A DNA stretch of 53,942 bases from CAIKOD01 sp035543455 (GCA_035543455.1 DATKKE010000003.1:1-53942); one strand, 5' to 3'. Positions 9,000 to 18,514 are shown, counted from the first letter of the stretch. Notes: generated by a model not told the origin, from the sequence alone. Numbers and translations are program-made.

Positions 9000-10863
9000 A
9001 GAGAAGATTATCGGAATTGACCTGGGTACATCGAACAGCGAGGCTGCAGTCATGGTGGGCGGCAAGCCGACCATCATTCCGTCTGCTGAAGGGGCAACCA
9101 TTGCCGGCAAAATGTTCCCTTCCTATGTGGCTTTCACACCGGATGGCCAGCTTCTCGTGGGGGAGCCGGCGCGGCGACAGGCCGTGAGCAACCCTGAGGG
9201 TACCGTTACCGCTGCGAAGAGAAAAATGGGGACAAATTATATCTACAAAATATACGGGAAGGAATACACCCCCCAGCAGATCTCGGCATTCCTTCTCCAG
9301 AAGATCAAACGCGATGCCGAAGCATTTCTCGGAGAAAAGATAACGAAGGCCGTCATAACCGTTCCCGCCTATTTTAATGACAACCAGCGGACGGCAACCA
9401 AGGACGCAGGAAAGATTGCCGGCCTTGATGTGGTCAGGCTGGTGAATGAACCTACTGCAGCCGCCATGGCATACGGTCTCGACCGCGGCGGCGAGTACAA
9501 GATACTGGTATTCGATCTCGGTGGCGGTACGCTCGATGTCACCATCATGGAATTCGGCGGCGGGACATTCACCGTGCTTGCAACCTCCGGTGATACCCAG
9601 CTCGGTGGCACGGACATGGACAATGCCATCTACGAATGGATCGCGGACGAGTTCAAAAAACAGGAAGGCATCGATCTAAGAACCGACAAGATGGCCATCA
9701 ACCGGGTGAAAGAAGCAGCAGAAAAAGCCAAGATCGAACTTTCAACGGTGATGGAGACTGAGATCAACCTGCCTTATGTTTCAGCAACCCAGTCCGGTCC
9801 CAAGCACCTGAATATCAAACTGTCGCGGTCAAAACTTGAACAGTTGATCGACCCGATTATCAGACGGTGTATTAAACCATTCGAGCAGGCCTTAAAGGAT
9901 GCAAAACTCACCAAGAACGATATCCAGAAAGTAATCCTCGTCGGGGGACCGACCCGGATGCCGGCTATCCAGAAATTTATCGAAGACAATGTCGGGAAGA
10001 AGATGGAACGGGGCATAGACCCGATGGAATGCGTGGCCATGGGTGCCGCAATCCAGGGGGCTATCCTTGGTGGCGAGATCTCCGACATGGTGCTGCTCGA
10101 TGTCACTCCCCTGACTCTCGGTATTGAAACCCTCGGGGGCGTCCGGACTCCCCTCATCGACCGGAACACCACGATCCCCACGAAGAAGAGCCAGGTATTC
10201 TCCACGGCGGCGGATATGCAGACATCTGTCACGATCCATGTTCTCCAGGGTGAACGCCCCATGGCATCCGATGACGTGAGCCTTGGCCAGTTCAACCTTG
10301 TTGGCCTGCCTCCGGCGCCACGGGGGGTTCCACAGATTGAAGTCACGTTCGATATCGATGCATCGGGTATCCTCAATGTATCTGCAAAAGACCTCGGTAC
10401 CGGTAAAGAGCAGAAGATGACCATCACCGCCTCGACAAAACTGGCGGACAGCGATGTCCGGAAGATGGTCGACGAGGCAAAACAGTTCGAAGAGCAGGAC
10501 CGGCAAAGAAAAGAAGAAGTTGAGAGCCGAAATATCGCTGATTCGCTCGTGTATACGGCGGAAAAAACCAAAACAGATCTTGCCGATAAGCTGAATCCGG
10601 ACATGGTTGACCGGTTGAATGCCGCGATCACCGGGGTCAAGGCAGCACTGGAAGGAAAAGATACCTCAAGTATCAGGTCGGAAACAGAAAAACTCCAGAA
10701 AGTCCTGAGCGAAGCAGGATCCGCCGCGTACCAGGAGGCCGCGAAGCGGCAGGCACAACAGCAGACCGGCTCCCCGGGCGCCGAACAGCCTTCGCAGGAT
10801 ACCGGCGGTCCGGGCGGCGAGAACGTTGTGGATGCCGATTTCGAAGTAAAAGATGAGAAATAA
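8992..10863 (+). CDS. dnaK: Molecular chaperone DnaK (Hsp70)
   Basis: ATP-driven chaperone that binds exposed hydrophobic peptides, working with DnaJ and GrpE. ATG 8992 follows AAGGTGAG and lies inside the end of grpE. Seen motifs: phosphate-1 loop IGIDLGTSNS near the N-terminus, phosphate-2 loop LVFDLGGGTLDVTIME, adenosine-binding VGGPTRMPAIQ, the interdomain linker VLLDVTPLTLG, the peptide-binding beta-domain and a helical lid ending in ENVVDADFEVKDEK. Length ~623 aa is normal, and the Gly/Gln-rich stretch before the end is typical. The GTSNS form (GTTNS in many bacteria) is a common archaeal/actinobacterial variant. Confidence 0.97.
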   Translation: MAKEKIIGIDLGTSNSEAAVMVGGKPTIIPSAEGATIAGKMFPSYVAFTPDGQLLVGEPARRQAVSNPEGTVTAAKRKMGTNYIYKIYGKEYTPQQISAFLLQKIKRDAEAFLGEKITKAVITVPAYFNDNQRTATKDAGKIAGLDVVRLVNEPTAAAMAYGLDRGGEYKILVFDLGGGTLDVTIMEFGGGTFTVLATSGDTQLGGTDMDNAIYEWIADEFKKQEGIDLRTDKMAINRVKEAAEKAKIELSTVMETEINLPYVSATQSGPKHLNIKLSRSKLEQLIDPIIRRCIKPFEQALKDAKLTKNDIQKVILVGGPTRMPAIQKFIEDNVGKKMERGIDPMECVAMGAAIQGAILGGEISDMVLLDVTPLTLGIETLGGVRTPLIDRNTTIPTKKSQVFSTAADMQTSVTIHVLQGERPMASDDVSLGQFNLVGLPPAPRGVPQIEVTFDIDASGILNVSAKDLGTGKEQKMTITASTKLADSDVRKMVDEAKQFEEQDRQRKEEVESRNIADSLVYTAEKTKTDLADKLNPDMVDRLNAAITGVKAALEGKDTSSIRSETEKLQKVLSEAGSAAYQEAAKRQAQQQTGSPGAEQPSQDTGGPGGENVVDADFEVKDEK

Positions 10864-10880
10864 TAGGTTTCGCCGCATCC

Positions 10881-11948
10881 ATGGCTACGCGAGATTATTA
10901 TGAGATCCTTGGCGTCAAACGGGATGTTTCAGCAGATGAGCTGAAAAAGGCATTCAGGCACCTCGCACGGAAATACCACCCGGACCTGAACAAAGGGAGC
11001 AAGGAAGCGGAAGAAAAATTCAAGGAGATCAACGAGGCGTACCAGGTTTTAAGCGACCCCCAGAAAAAAGCCCAGTATGACCAGGTGGGTCATGTCGAGT
11101 TCGGACCGGGCGATACATCAGGGTACCGGCCCCCCAGTTACGAGGACTTGTTCCGGGACTATGGTCTGGGGGATATTTTCAATGCGTTTTCCGGGGGATC
11201 CCGGAAGACACGTCAGCGGGCAGGGGCAGATCTGCGCTATGACATTGAAGTCACGCTCACCGATGCGTTCTATGGCACGAAAAATACCGTATCTGTCCCG
11301 CATGATTTCGAATGCGGTACTTGCCATGGAACGGGTGCAGAGCCCGGTTATCTCCGGGATTGCCCTACCTGCCGGGGAACCGGCGAGATCAGGAGCCCGC
11401 AGAAAGTGGGGAACCGCCAGATCGTGACCATCGCCCAATGCCCCGATTGCGGTGGGAGCGGAAAGATCGTTGACAGGCCGTGCAGGACCTGCCACGGGGC
11501 AGGGATGCTCCAGAAAAAGCGGCGGATCGAGGTGACGATCCCGAGGGGCGTGGAGGACGGGCAGTTTTTACGCATTGCAGGGGAAGGAGAACCGGGAGAG
11601 AACCGGGGGCCTCCCGGTGACCTCTACGTTGTTGTTCACGTAAAAAAACACGAGGTCTTCGAGCGGCAGGGTGCTGACCTGAATACCACTGCAGTTGTCG
11701 GGCTGGCAACGGCACTTCTGGGAGGGGAGATCACCGTGCCGACGATTACCGGCAATGCCGTCCTGAAAATCCCCAGGGGGACTCAGAGCCATACCCTCTT
11801 CCGGCTCCGCGGTCAGGGCATGCCGTTCATGAATTCCGACAACCGGGGAGATCTTCTCGTCAAAGTCATCGTGAAGATTCCCACAAAACTGACAAATAAG
11901 CAGGAAGCATTGATGAAAGAAGCATTTGTGGGCGGACCGGCTGGATAA
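10881..11948 (+). CDS. dnaJ: Co-chaperone DnaJ (Hsp40, type I)
   Basis: Delivers substrates to DnaK and stimulates its ATPase. J-domain at residues ~4-68 with the HPD motif (KYHPDLN). The G/F region is short (~75-115) and less Gly-rich than in E. coli. The zinc-binding domain has four CxxCxGxG-type repeats (CGTCHGTG, CPTCRGTG, CPDCGGSG, CRTCHGAG). Two beta-sandwich substrate domains follow, with the conserved LRGQGMP. ATG 10881 lies 17 bases after the dnaK stop. 355 aa fits archaeal and bacterial type I proteins. Last gene of the tight cluster. Confidence 0.96.
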   Translation: MATRDYYEILGVKRDVSADELKKAFRHLARKYHPDLNKGSKEAEEKFKEINEAYQVLSDPQKKAQYDQVGHVEFGPGDTSGYRPPSYEDLFRDYGLGDIFNAFSGGSRKTRQRAGADLRYDIEVTLTDAFYGTKNTVSVPHDFECGTCHGTGAEPGYLRDCPTCRGTGEIRSPQKVGNRQIVTIAQCPDCGGSGKIVDRPCRTCHGAGMLQKKRRIEVTIPRGVEDGQFLRIAGEGEPGENRGPPGDLYVVVHVKKHEVFERQGADLNTTAVVGLATALLGGEITVPTITGNAVLKIPRGTQSHTLFRLRGQGMPFMNSDNRGDLLVKVIVKIPTKLTNKQEALMKEAFVGGPAG

Positions 11949-12118
11949 CAGAGACAGGGATGACCAGATCGAACCTGATGGATGGAAAACCCATGTTCGT
12001 TCCGGAGGTCCCCTGCCTGCGGGTGCGGATGGAACCATGAAGCGGATGAACTTGCGGAAGGTTCAAAACGAAAAGGATCTGAACAGGATTCGGGTACGGG
12101 ATATTCCCCCACCAATGT

Positions 12119-12610
12119 ATGGTGAATCGTATGGTAACATGGTATTACCCCTCTGTCTTTGATGAACTTGAAGACATGAGGAGATACATCGAATGGTTGA
12201 ACCGGCAGATGTACGGGACGACCCCTGCAGCATTATTACCCGCTCCTGGTGAGGCAGCGATAAAGATGCTGCCTGTGCAACGGGCAATTCTCCATGTAAA
12301 TATATCCGAGAATGATGATGAACTGGTTGTTACTGCAGCCATAATTGCCGGTATCACGAAAAAAGACATCGCACTTCACCTGATCAATCCCCTTGCACTG
12401 GAAATGTCCTGTGAACGGAAGGAAGAGAGAATACATGAGATCGAGAGGTACTACCTGCATGGACGTAATTTTGAATCTGTATCCCGGGTAATTACGCTCC
12501 CCGAAGCAGTGACTGAAGACGGTGCTTTTGCCACGTTCGCAAACGATGTACTCGAGGTGCACCTGAAAAAAACCAAAAAAAATTCAGGAGGAAAGATTCC
12601 CATCGACTAA
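12119..12610 (+). CDS. Hsp20/alpha-crystallin family small heat-shock protein
   Basis: ATP-independent holdase that forms oligomers and passes substrates to DnaK/ClpB. The N-terminal arm (residues 1-55) includes WYYPSVFDELEDMRRYIEW; the alpha-crystallin beta-sandwich follows (~57-152), with ELVVTAAIIAGITKKDI and the typical late strand ANDVLEVHLKK. The usual GxLxxxxPK is degenerate (NDVLEVHLKK). ATG 12119 or ATG 12131 can be the start. It sits 170 bases after dnaJ on the same strand, which fits joint heat-shock control, perhaps from a separate promoter. Confidence 0.82.
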   Translation: MVNRMVTWYYPSVFDELEDMRRYIEWLNRQMYGTTPAALLPAPGEAAIKMLPVQRAILHVNISENDDELVVTAAIIAGITKKDIALHLINPLALEMSCERKEERIHEIERYYLHGRNFESVSRVITLPEAVTEDGAFATFANDVLEVHLKKTKKNSGGKIPID

Positions 12611-12849
12611 ATGATTGCGGGATCGTGAGGGATGATCCGGTTAAATATCAATCTTTCATCTCGTTAAAATTCTTAGATCAGTTGCCAACCCATCAGCACC
12701 TGGATTTGCGAAATTTAAATAAATCGAGAGATGTGATCCAATGATATTGTTGATAGAAAATTGAGGGCTTCTTCTTTTTCAAAATTTCAAATAAGACAAA
12801 TTTCGCAAATATTGAATAAATGTTTATTTTTATCGGTATCTAACGCCCA

Positions 12850-13404
12850 TTAAAGATGAATGTCCTGAATTAGTGGTTTTATGTCAATCCAGATTACCAG
12901 TTCATTGATGTCTTTGTCTTTGACTCTGACTTTCTTTTTGATAATGCCGATAATGGAAGAATCCTGCTGTCGGATTGTTGTGGCGGTAGAATCCACCTGC
13001 CCCATATTAATTGTTGATACAGAAGAAACATCGTCCACCATAATTCCGATTTTGGATTGTGTGATATTTTCATCGAGAACAATAATGCGGGAATTTTGTT
13101 CCTCTACCAGATGTTGATCGATAACATTCAACCGCTGCTTTAAATCTATAATAGTGGTTATCTCGCCTCTTAAATCAATAATTCCTTTAATGTAGGACGG
13201 GGAATTGGGAAGTTTTGTTATGGTCGTATATTCCACAACCTCCCTTACATCGAATAAATCTATGGCAAAATGTTCATTACCAAGAACAAATTCCACGACC
13301 TGGATATCTTTTTTTATGGTATCATGAGTATTATTCTGCTCTTTAACTTGCCTGGCAGATACAATTCCATCCGTTGAGTAGTCTGACATGGATGACACCA
13401 TCAT
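12850..13404 (-). CDS. cheW: CheW-like chemotaxis coupling protein
   Basis: CheW links chemoreceptors to the kinase CheA. The single CheW domain spans residues ~30-182: VEFVLGNEHFAIDLFDVREVVEY, LPNSPSYIKGIIDLRGEI (the most conserved part of the family) and a later DVSSVSTINMGQVD segment. The start codon (13404) overlaps the stop of the receptor gene by one base (TAATG); ATG 13389 is an alternative. The N-terminal 28 residues look unstructured. Receptor and CheW form a two-gene unit here; CheA, CheY and CheR/B are not in the window. Confidence 0.9.
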   Translation of the reverse strand: MMVSSMSDYSTDGIVSARQVKEQNNTHDTIKKDIQVVEFVLGNEHFAIDLFDVREVVEYTTITKLPNSPSYIKGIIDLRGEITTIIDLKQRLNVIDQHLVEEQNSRIIVLDENITQSKIGIMVDDVSSVSTINMGQVDSTATTIRQQDSSIIGIIKKKVRVKDKDINELVIWIDIKPLIQDIHL

Positions 13405-15512
13405 TAGACTTTAAATTTTTCCATTTCCTGGGAGACTCTTGAAGCTATTGCGTTTACATTTTCCACGACCTTATTTATTTCCATAATAGACGCAGAGGCT
13501 TCTTCGGTAATTGCAGCTGCATTGCTCGCTTCTTTAGCTGCTCCTTCAACAAGGCCGGCGACCTCGATCACACTTGCGCTGATTTCTTCTACACTCGCCG
13601 CCTGTTGTTCAGCTGCCTTTGACACTTCATCGGTGCTCGATGAGATTTTTCCGATTGATTGAACGATCTGGTTGAAAGATTTCAGTGCTTCTGCTACATC
13701 CTTCCCGCCCTGCTCGACCTGGGTTGAGGCAACGACAACCGCTTCTGTTGCCTTTTTCGATTTATCCTGTAGATCACCAATCATTGATGCAATACTCTCG
13801 GCAGAGCCTCTCGATTCCTGAGCCAGGGATTTTACTTCGGCAGCAACAACAGCAAACCCTCTGCCGGCTTCGCCAGCTCTCGCAGCCTCGATTGCAGCAT
13901 TCAACGCGAGCAAATTTGTCTGGTTAGCGAGATCCCTGATTAAACCCACGATTTTTCCAATCTCATTCATTTTGGAATTTATTTCAGTGATATTGATATC
14001 GACAATCTTTGCAGAGTCTCCGATATGATTCATGCTTTGATCCGCTTTATTTGCGAGATTGGCACCTTCGCTGGAAAGTTTATTTGTTTCTTTTGCCAGA
14101 TTGGCGACCGATTCCATGCTGGAAGCAACTTCCTCAACGGCTGCAGAAAGGTCTCCCATGACTTTCGAAATCTGTTCTATTCCTTCGCTGCCTTTAACTG
14201 CATTATCATTGACCATCTGCGCATTCCTGGCAATTTGCTCGGACCCTGAGGATATCTCTTCAAGACTTGCCTGTGCTTCTTCAGCTGATGCCATGAGTTC
14301 CCCCACCTGGTTATTTATCAGCATGATGGCTTTGGATACTTCTATGCCGACCTGGTTAAGCGCTTCCTTAAATTTGATAAAATCTCCGGCAACGTTGAGT
14401 TTTTCGTCGACCCTGACGGAGAAATCGCACCGGGCATATGCTTCCGCAATTCTTATTGCTTCATTCACCGGTTGGATGACGGCATCGAGCGTCGCGTTCA
14501 CTCCTTCGACAACTTTGCGGTACTCCCCGAGATGCTTCGTCGCATCGGCACGTGTTTCCAGTCGCCCCTCGACGGCAGCTTTCGCAAGCATGTTTGCATC
14601 GTTTACCAATGCATTCAGTGAACCAAGGGTTTTTATGAAACCAGGAACGAGTTTATCGTGTTCAGACCGTCTTCCTATTTTCTTATAATCTTCATATTCG
14701 CTGACATCGCCATTCCCGATCCTTTCGAGGGATTCGGCTACATGATTTACCCTGGTCCTGACGAGATTTACGTTTGTTTTGACTTCGTTGAAAATACCCA
14801 GATACGTACCTTCGATACCCACGGTATGGTCATTAACTGCCATTCTGGCAAGCACGGCATTAGCTTCCACAAGGCCCTGCAGACCATCAATGCACCGGTT
14901 CAGGTTACTCTTGAGAATATCGAAATCGCCATAATACACAGCGGTTATTTTTGATGGGATCATACCTGAACCTATTTTGTCAACATAATCTGCGGCAGTT
15001 TTTAATGGACCTATTAATGAGTCAAGGGTTGCGTTTACTCCCTCGATAATTTTCCGGTATTCGCCTTCATGTTTCGATGCATCGGCCCTTGTTGCGAGTT
15101 TCCCTTCGACGGCAGCTTTCGCAAGAATGTTTGCATCATTTGCCAGTGCATTCAGTGAACCCAGGCATTTTATAAATGCGGGAACTATGCGATCCTGGTC
15201 TGATCTCCGCCCGATCTTCCGGTAATCTTCATACTCACTGACATCTCCCACCGAAATTTTTTCGATCGATCCCGTTATGTGCAATAACCTTTCGCGTAAT
15301 GAATTAACGGCGACCGCGGCCTCTTTTGACAGATCACGGTATTCCCCACCAAGAGTGCCGGTATGATCGTTGACAGCCATTTTTTTGAGGACAGGTACCA
15401 ACTCGATAAGAAAATCGTTCATCCCGATAACCACATTCCTGAGTTGATCCTGAGATTCAGTATCCCCATCAAACGCCTTGTTAATTAAATGCTCCAAATC
15501 TTTCGTTTTCAT
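13404..15512 (-). CDS. Soluble methyl-accepting chemotaxis protein with duplicated sensor modules
   Basis: Cytoplasmic chemoreceptor: no hydrophobic segment long enough for a membrane helix is present. Residues ~45-170 and ~225-350 are near-copies of each other (each has VNDHT, GDVSEYEDY, KIGRRS, LGSLNAL, LAKAAVEG, GEYRK and EGVNATLD), resembling chained HAMP-like helical modules. A third helical segment (~350-420) leads to the signalling domain, whose hairpin tip reads GLIRDLANQTNLLALNAAIE. Strong ribosome binding site AGGAGGGAGGAG precedes ATG 15512. Similar membrane-free receptors are known in Methanomicrobia. The signal sensed is unknown. Co-transcribed with cheW. Confidence 0.92.
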   Translation of the reverse strand: MKTKDLEHLINKAFDGDTESQDQLRNVVIGMNDFLIELVPVLKKMAVNDHTGTLGGEYRDLSKEAAVAVNSLRERLLHITGSIEKISVGDVSEYEDYRKIGRRSDQDRIVPAFIKCLGSLNALANDANILAKAAVEGKLATRADASKHEGEYRKIIEGVNATLDSLIGPLKTAADYVDKIGSGMIPSKITAVYYGDFDILKSNLNRCIDGLQGLVEANAVLARMAVNDHTVGIEGTYLGIFNEVKTNVNLVRTRVNHVAESLERIGNGDVSEYEDYKKIGRRSEHDKLVPGFIKTLGSLNALVNDANMLAKAAVEGRLETRADATKHLGEYRKVVEGVNATLDAVIQPVNEAIRIAEAYARCDFSVRVDEKLNVAGDFIKFKEALNQVGIEVSKAIMLINNQVGELMASAEEAQASLEEISSGSEQIARNAQMVNDNAVKGSEGIEQISKVMGDLSAAVEEVASSMESVANLAKETNKLSSEGANLANKADQSMNHIGDSAKIVDINITEINSKMNEIGKIVGLIRDLANQTNLLALNAAIEAARAGEAGRGFAVVAAEVKSLAQESRGSAESIASMIGDLQDKSKKATEAVVVASTQVEQGGKDVAEALKSFNQIVQSIGKISSSTDEVSKAAEQQAASVEEISASVIEVAGLVEGAAKEASNAAAITEEASASIMEINKVVENVNAIASRVSQEMEKFKV

Positions 15513-15661
15513 CTGTATCTCCTCCCTCCTTTTTCAATTATGCTCGCTTCCAAATCACTGGTTTTCAACGATATTATTCAAATGATTCCTGATCTTCAAT
15601 GTGCCAACAAACTTCAAGGAATCCGGTACATTCCAGAAAAATATTGTTGAATATAGTATAC

Positions 15662-16258
15662 TCATACCGGTACCACCTTTTTTCCATGTACCTCATTGAT
15701 AGCCTGGCCGAATCCTATGTACACCGCCAGCGCACCGGTAATTATTCCGAGGCATCCCGCGGCAATGAGTATGGAAGCGTTTGAAGTAAGTTCTGCAACG
15801 ACGAGTAAAATGAATGTTAAAATCAATGCAAAAATCGTCATTTGCAGCGCCTTGTGCATCTTTAACGTGCAGATGAAGATCCCGATAGCAAATAATCCCC
15901 ATAACCCAAGGAATACCGCCATCTCAGCCGGCCCCGGGGCCTTAGCAAGACCGGATGCCGGCAGGATTTGCAAGGTTGCCAGAGAAATCCAGAAAAATCC
16001 GAAACTTCCGAATGTAAGCAGGCCGAATGTATTGTTTTTCTTCCATTCCATGATACCTGCGATCACCTGCGCCAATCCTCCGTAAAAAAGGGCCATCGCA
16101 AGAATGGGACTTGCGAATGAAGTTATTCCTGCATTGTGAAAACTCAGAGCTAATGTTGTCATACCGAACGCACATAGTCCCAGCGGAGACGGATTCGCCG
16201 TATTATCAATCAGGAAAAGATCATTCCTACTTTGTTCATCGGACTTTTGACCATTCAT
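15662..16258 (-). CDS. Acetate/succinate transporter, GPR1/FUN34/YaaH (SatP) family
   Basis: Six-helix membrane protein that exchanges acetate and related acids with protons. The family motif NPSPLGLCAFGMT (NPxPLGL) lies just before the first helix, at residues ~22-34, and six hydrophobic segments follow through residue ~185. ATG 16258 is chosen over the upstream ATG 16276 because GGGGGAG sits eight bases before it. The stop of a 55-codon gene (16261-16428) is two bases upstream, so the genes are coupled. In methanogens such proteins can support acetate assimilation; the ADP-forming acyl-CoA synthetase at 33.2 kb could act on the same pool. Confidence 0.9.
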   Translation of the reverse strand: MNGQKSDEQSRNDLFLIDNTANPSPLGLCAFGMTTLALSFHNAGITSFASPILAMALFYGGLAQVIAGIMEWKKNNTFGLLTFGSFGFFWISLATLQILPASGLAKAPGPAEMAVFLGLWGLFAIGIFICTLKMHKALQMTIFALILTFILLVVAELTSNASILIAAGCLGIITGALAVYIGFGQAINEVHGKKVVPV

Positions 16259-16260
16259 GG

Positions 16261-16428
16261 TTACATCTCCCCCCATGCAAATCCGGATTTCATTGCTCCG
16301 GGATAGATCCCGTCAATTCTTCTATTGGCTGTGTCCAGGCTTGAATGCCCTGCAATAGGCAGTATAACAGTTATTGAGAACCTACCCATCAGTTTTGGCA
16401 TAAATCTTATAGTATCAGCAAATGACAT
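16261..16428 (-). CDS. Small 55-aa protein encoded directly before the acetate transporter
   Basis: Not recognised. ATG 16428 is preceded by GAGAGGAT, a good ribosome binding site, and the frame ends with TAA two bases before the transporter start. The product begins MSFADTIRFMPKLMGRFS and has one short hydrophobic stretch (ITVILPIAG, residues ~19-27), then a polar C-terminus (DGIYPGAMKSGFAWGEM). The tight packing on both sides and the ribosome binding site are the evidence that it is real. It may be a small membrane-associated partner of the transporter. Confidence 0.55.
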   Translation of the reverse strand: MSFADTIRFMPKLMGRFSITVILPIAGHSSLDTANRRIDGIYPGAMKSGFAWGEM

Positions 16429-16455
16429 CTTATCCTCTCATCTCATCGTGTGAAA

Positions 16456-16719
16456 TCAATCCGCTACCTGTAATTCCCGGGCAGGTTTCATCCTCTGAAA
16501 CCTTTTGTTATCCGGCAGCCATGCTTCATTTCTTACCATATCTATCGTAGACCGGGCATCGATCATCAGATCGTACCTTATCCAGATGACTGCTGTCTCA
16601 TGTTCCAGTCCCTCTCGTTCCATGCTGAAAAACCTCTTCCTCATTTGTTTTTTCGTTTTTGTTGATTTTGTAACCAATTTTTTGAAATCCGGGACATTTC
16701 CGGAATTCCCCAGCACCAC
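16456..16719 (-). CDS. Hypothetical protein, 87 aa
   Basis: Not recognised. Opens with GTG 16719 and ends 27 bases before the 55-codon gene, so three minus-strand frames (this one, 16261-16428 and the transporter) are packed as one unit; that packing is the main support. Basic N-terminal half (KKLVTKSTKTKKQMRKRF), then HETAVIWIRYDLMIDARSTIDM and a Trp/Arg-containing tail. No membrane segment or motif. An AT-rich box about 50 bases upstream could serve as promoter. It could still be a chance frame. Confidence 0.4.
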   Translation of the reverse strand: MVLGNSGNVPDFKKLVTKSTKTKKQMRKRFFSMEREGLEHETAVIWIRYDLMIDARSTIDMVRNEAWLPDNKRFQRMKPARELQVAD

Positions 16720-16882
16720 ATGACATATACTAATCGTTTGTTTTGCGTGCGATCAATCATTCATAATAATATTATTTAAATATTCTGTTTAATAATCATT
16801 ACTAAATTTATGCTTTAATTATAATCAGATATGTTTATATTATTGATAATCAAAAGAAATAATTAATTCTATAGGTATTACG

Positions 16883-18514
16883 ATGAGCGAACTGGAACGG
16901 ATCAAAGAGCTGCTCGCTGATAGCCCAAAGGGTCTGACTATTGAAGAAGTGTCAAAAAAACTTCAGCTCAACAGGGCCACTGCCGCTAAATATCTTAATA
17001 ATATGGTAATTTCCGGGCAGGCAGACATGAGATCACTTGGCCCGGCTAAATTATTTTATGCTACCCAACGCCTTCCACTCAATAATCTAATCAGCCTCTC
17101 TTCGGATCTTATCCTGATCGTAGACCAGGACCTTTTCGTCCGGGATGTCAATGAATCTTTTCTACGATATTTTAAGATTTCAAAGGATGAACTCAAGGGT
17201 AAAAAATTAGATCAATCCGTGATTGTCCAGTATTTTTCCCGGGAACACCTGGTCGCCATCGAGAATGCACTCGGGGGTACTGAAACCGTTCAGGAAATCC
17301 ATTTGGAACCTACGGACGGTTCATATTTTAAAATGAAATTCATCCCCCTGGTTTTCGAGCGGGGTGAACAGGCTGCTGCCATTATTCTTGAAGATATTAC
17401 GGAAATGAAACGATATCAGAAAGAACTCGAAGCCAGGGTAGGTGAACGCACTGCAGAACTGCTTGCAACAAACGAAGAACTTCGAAAGGAATCGGCATTA
17501 AACCTGGCCATCCTGAATACGGCGCATGCTGCCATCTTTATCCAGGATATTGACGGCATCATCCTTTATGTCAACCGATATTTTGAGACCTTATCGGGAT
17601 ATACCGCGATTGAGACGCTCGGTAAAAAGGTTGACCAATTCCTTGTTATTCCTGAAGAAGAAAAGATATATCAGAAAATCCTGGAGAAACTTCGGACTTC
17701 ACAGTCCATTGATGATATCGAAAATACCTGGAAAGCAAAGGACGGTACATTGCGGAGCCTCGCATGGTCTGGCAGGGTAATTCCAGGTTCGGGTGATAAC
17801 GGGGAAGTTATCGTTATCATCGCAGTCGATATCACCGACCGGAAAAAAGCAGAAGAAGCCATAAAGAAGGCAAACAAACAGATACTCCTTTTGAATAGCA
17901 TAACCAGGCACGATATACTGAATGAACTTACCAAGCTGACCGGTTTTTTTTCCTTATTATCGGTGAAGAACACCAACAAGGAATCGGTTATGCTGATTAA
18001 AAAGGCAGAATCGGTTACTGAAAAGATCCGTCGGCAGATCATATTTACACGAGATTACCAGAATATCGGAACTCAGCCACCGGAGTGGGTCAATGTGGGA
18101 GAAATAATTACAAAAGTACTTACCACTGTCGATAAGGAAGGTATCCAGGTTGTAAACGAAGCCGCAGACCTCGAAATATATACCGATCGGCTGATCGAGA
18201 AAGTTTTTTTCAACCTGATTGAAAATGCTATCCGTCATGGAGAGCATGTGTCCCGGATATTGATAACGCATGAGCAGGTGAAATACGATCTTAACCTGGT
18301 CGTCGAAGATGACGGTATAGGTATCCCAATTTCAGAAAAAGAAGAGATCTTCCAGCATGGTCATGGGAAGAATACCGGGTACGGCCTGTTCCTTGTTCGT
18401 GAAATTCTTTCAATTACGGGACTTTCAATCAGGGAAACCGGGAAACCGGCAGGGGGTGCCAGGTTCGAGATTACCGTACCGAGAGGTCAATACCGCCTGG
18501 TGAACCCTTCATGA
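16883..18514 (+). CDS. HTH-PAS-PAS sensor histidine kinase
   Basis: Order of domains: N-terminal winged-helix/HTH (residues 1-65, IEEVSKKLQLNRATAAKYLNN), PAS (~67-185), a short coiled coil, a second PAS (~205-335), a dimerisation/phosphoacceptor helix with RHDILNELTKL near residue 345, and a HATPase domain with the N box NLIENAIRHGE and G boxes DDGIGIP and GYGLFLV. The RHDILN form of the H box is typical of methanogen kinases. No membrane helix is present, so it is cytosolic. The fused DNA-binding-like domain is unusual for a kinase. A TATA-like box (GTTTATATTATTG, 16833-16845) precedes the start by ~40 bases. Divergent from the acetate-transporter unit, which it might control (inference). 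Confidence 0.9.
   Translation: MSELERIKELLADSPKGLTIEEVSKKLQLNRATAAKYLNNMVISGQADMRSLGPAKLFYATQRLPLNNLISLSSDLILIVDQDLFVRDVNESFLRYFKISKDELKGKKLDQSVIVQYFSREHLVAIENALGGTETVQEIHLEPTDGSYFKMKFIPLVFERGEQAAAIILEDITEMKRYQKELEARVGERTAELLATNEELRKESALNLAILNTAHAAIFIQDIDGIILYVNRYFETLSGYTAIETLGKKVDQFLVIPEEEKIYQKILEKLRTSQSIDDIENTWKAKDGTLRSLAWSGRVIPGSGDNGEVIVIIAVDITDRKKAEEAIKKANKQILLLNSITRHDILNELTKLTGFFSLLSVKNTNKESVMLIKKAESVTEKIRRQIIFTRDYQNIGTQPPEWVNVGEIITKVLTTVDKEGIQVVNEAADLEIYTDRLIEKVFFNLIENAIRHGEHVSRILITHEQVKYDLNLVVEDDGIGIPISEKEEIFQHGHGKNTGYGLFLVREILSITGLSIRETGKPAGGARFEITVPRGQYRLVNPS

Noticed and set aside
9774..10640. 288-codon open frame on the minus strand
   Set aside because: Antisense to dnaK; it has no start signal or motif.
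11926..12162. 78-codon plus-strand frame between dnaJ and hsp20
   Set aside because: It overlaps both genes and has no ribosome binding site or coding texture.
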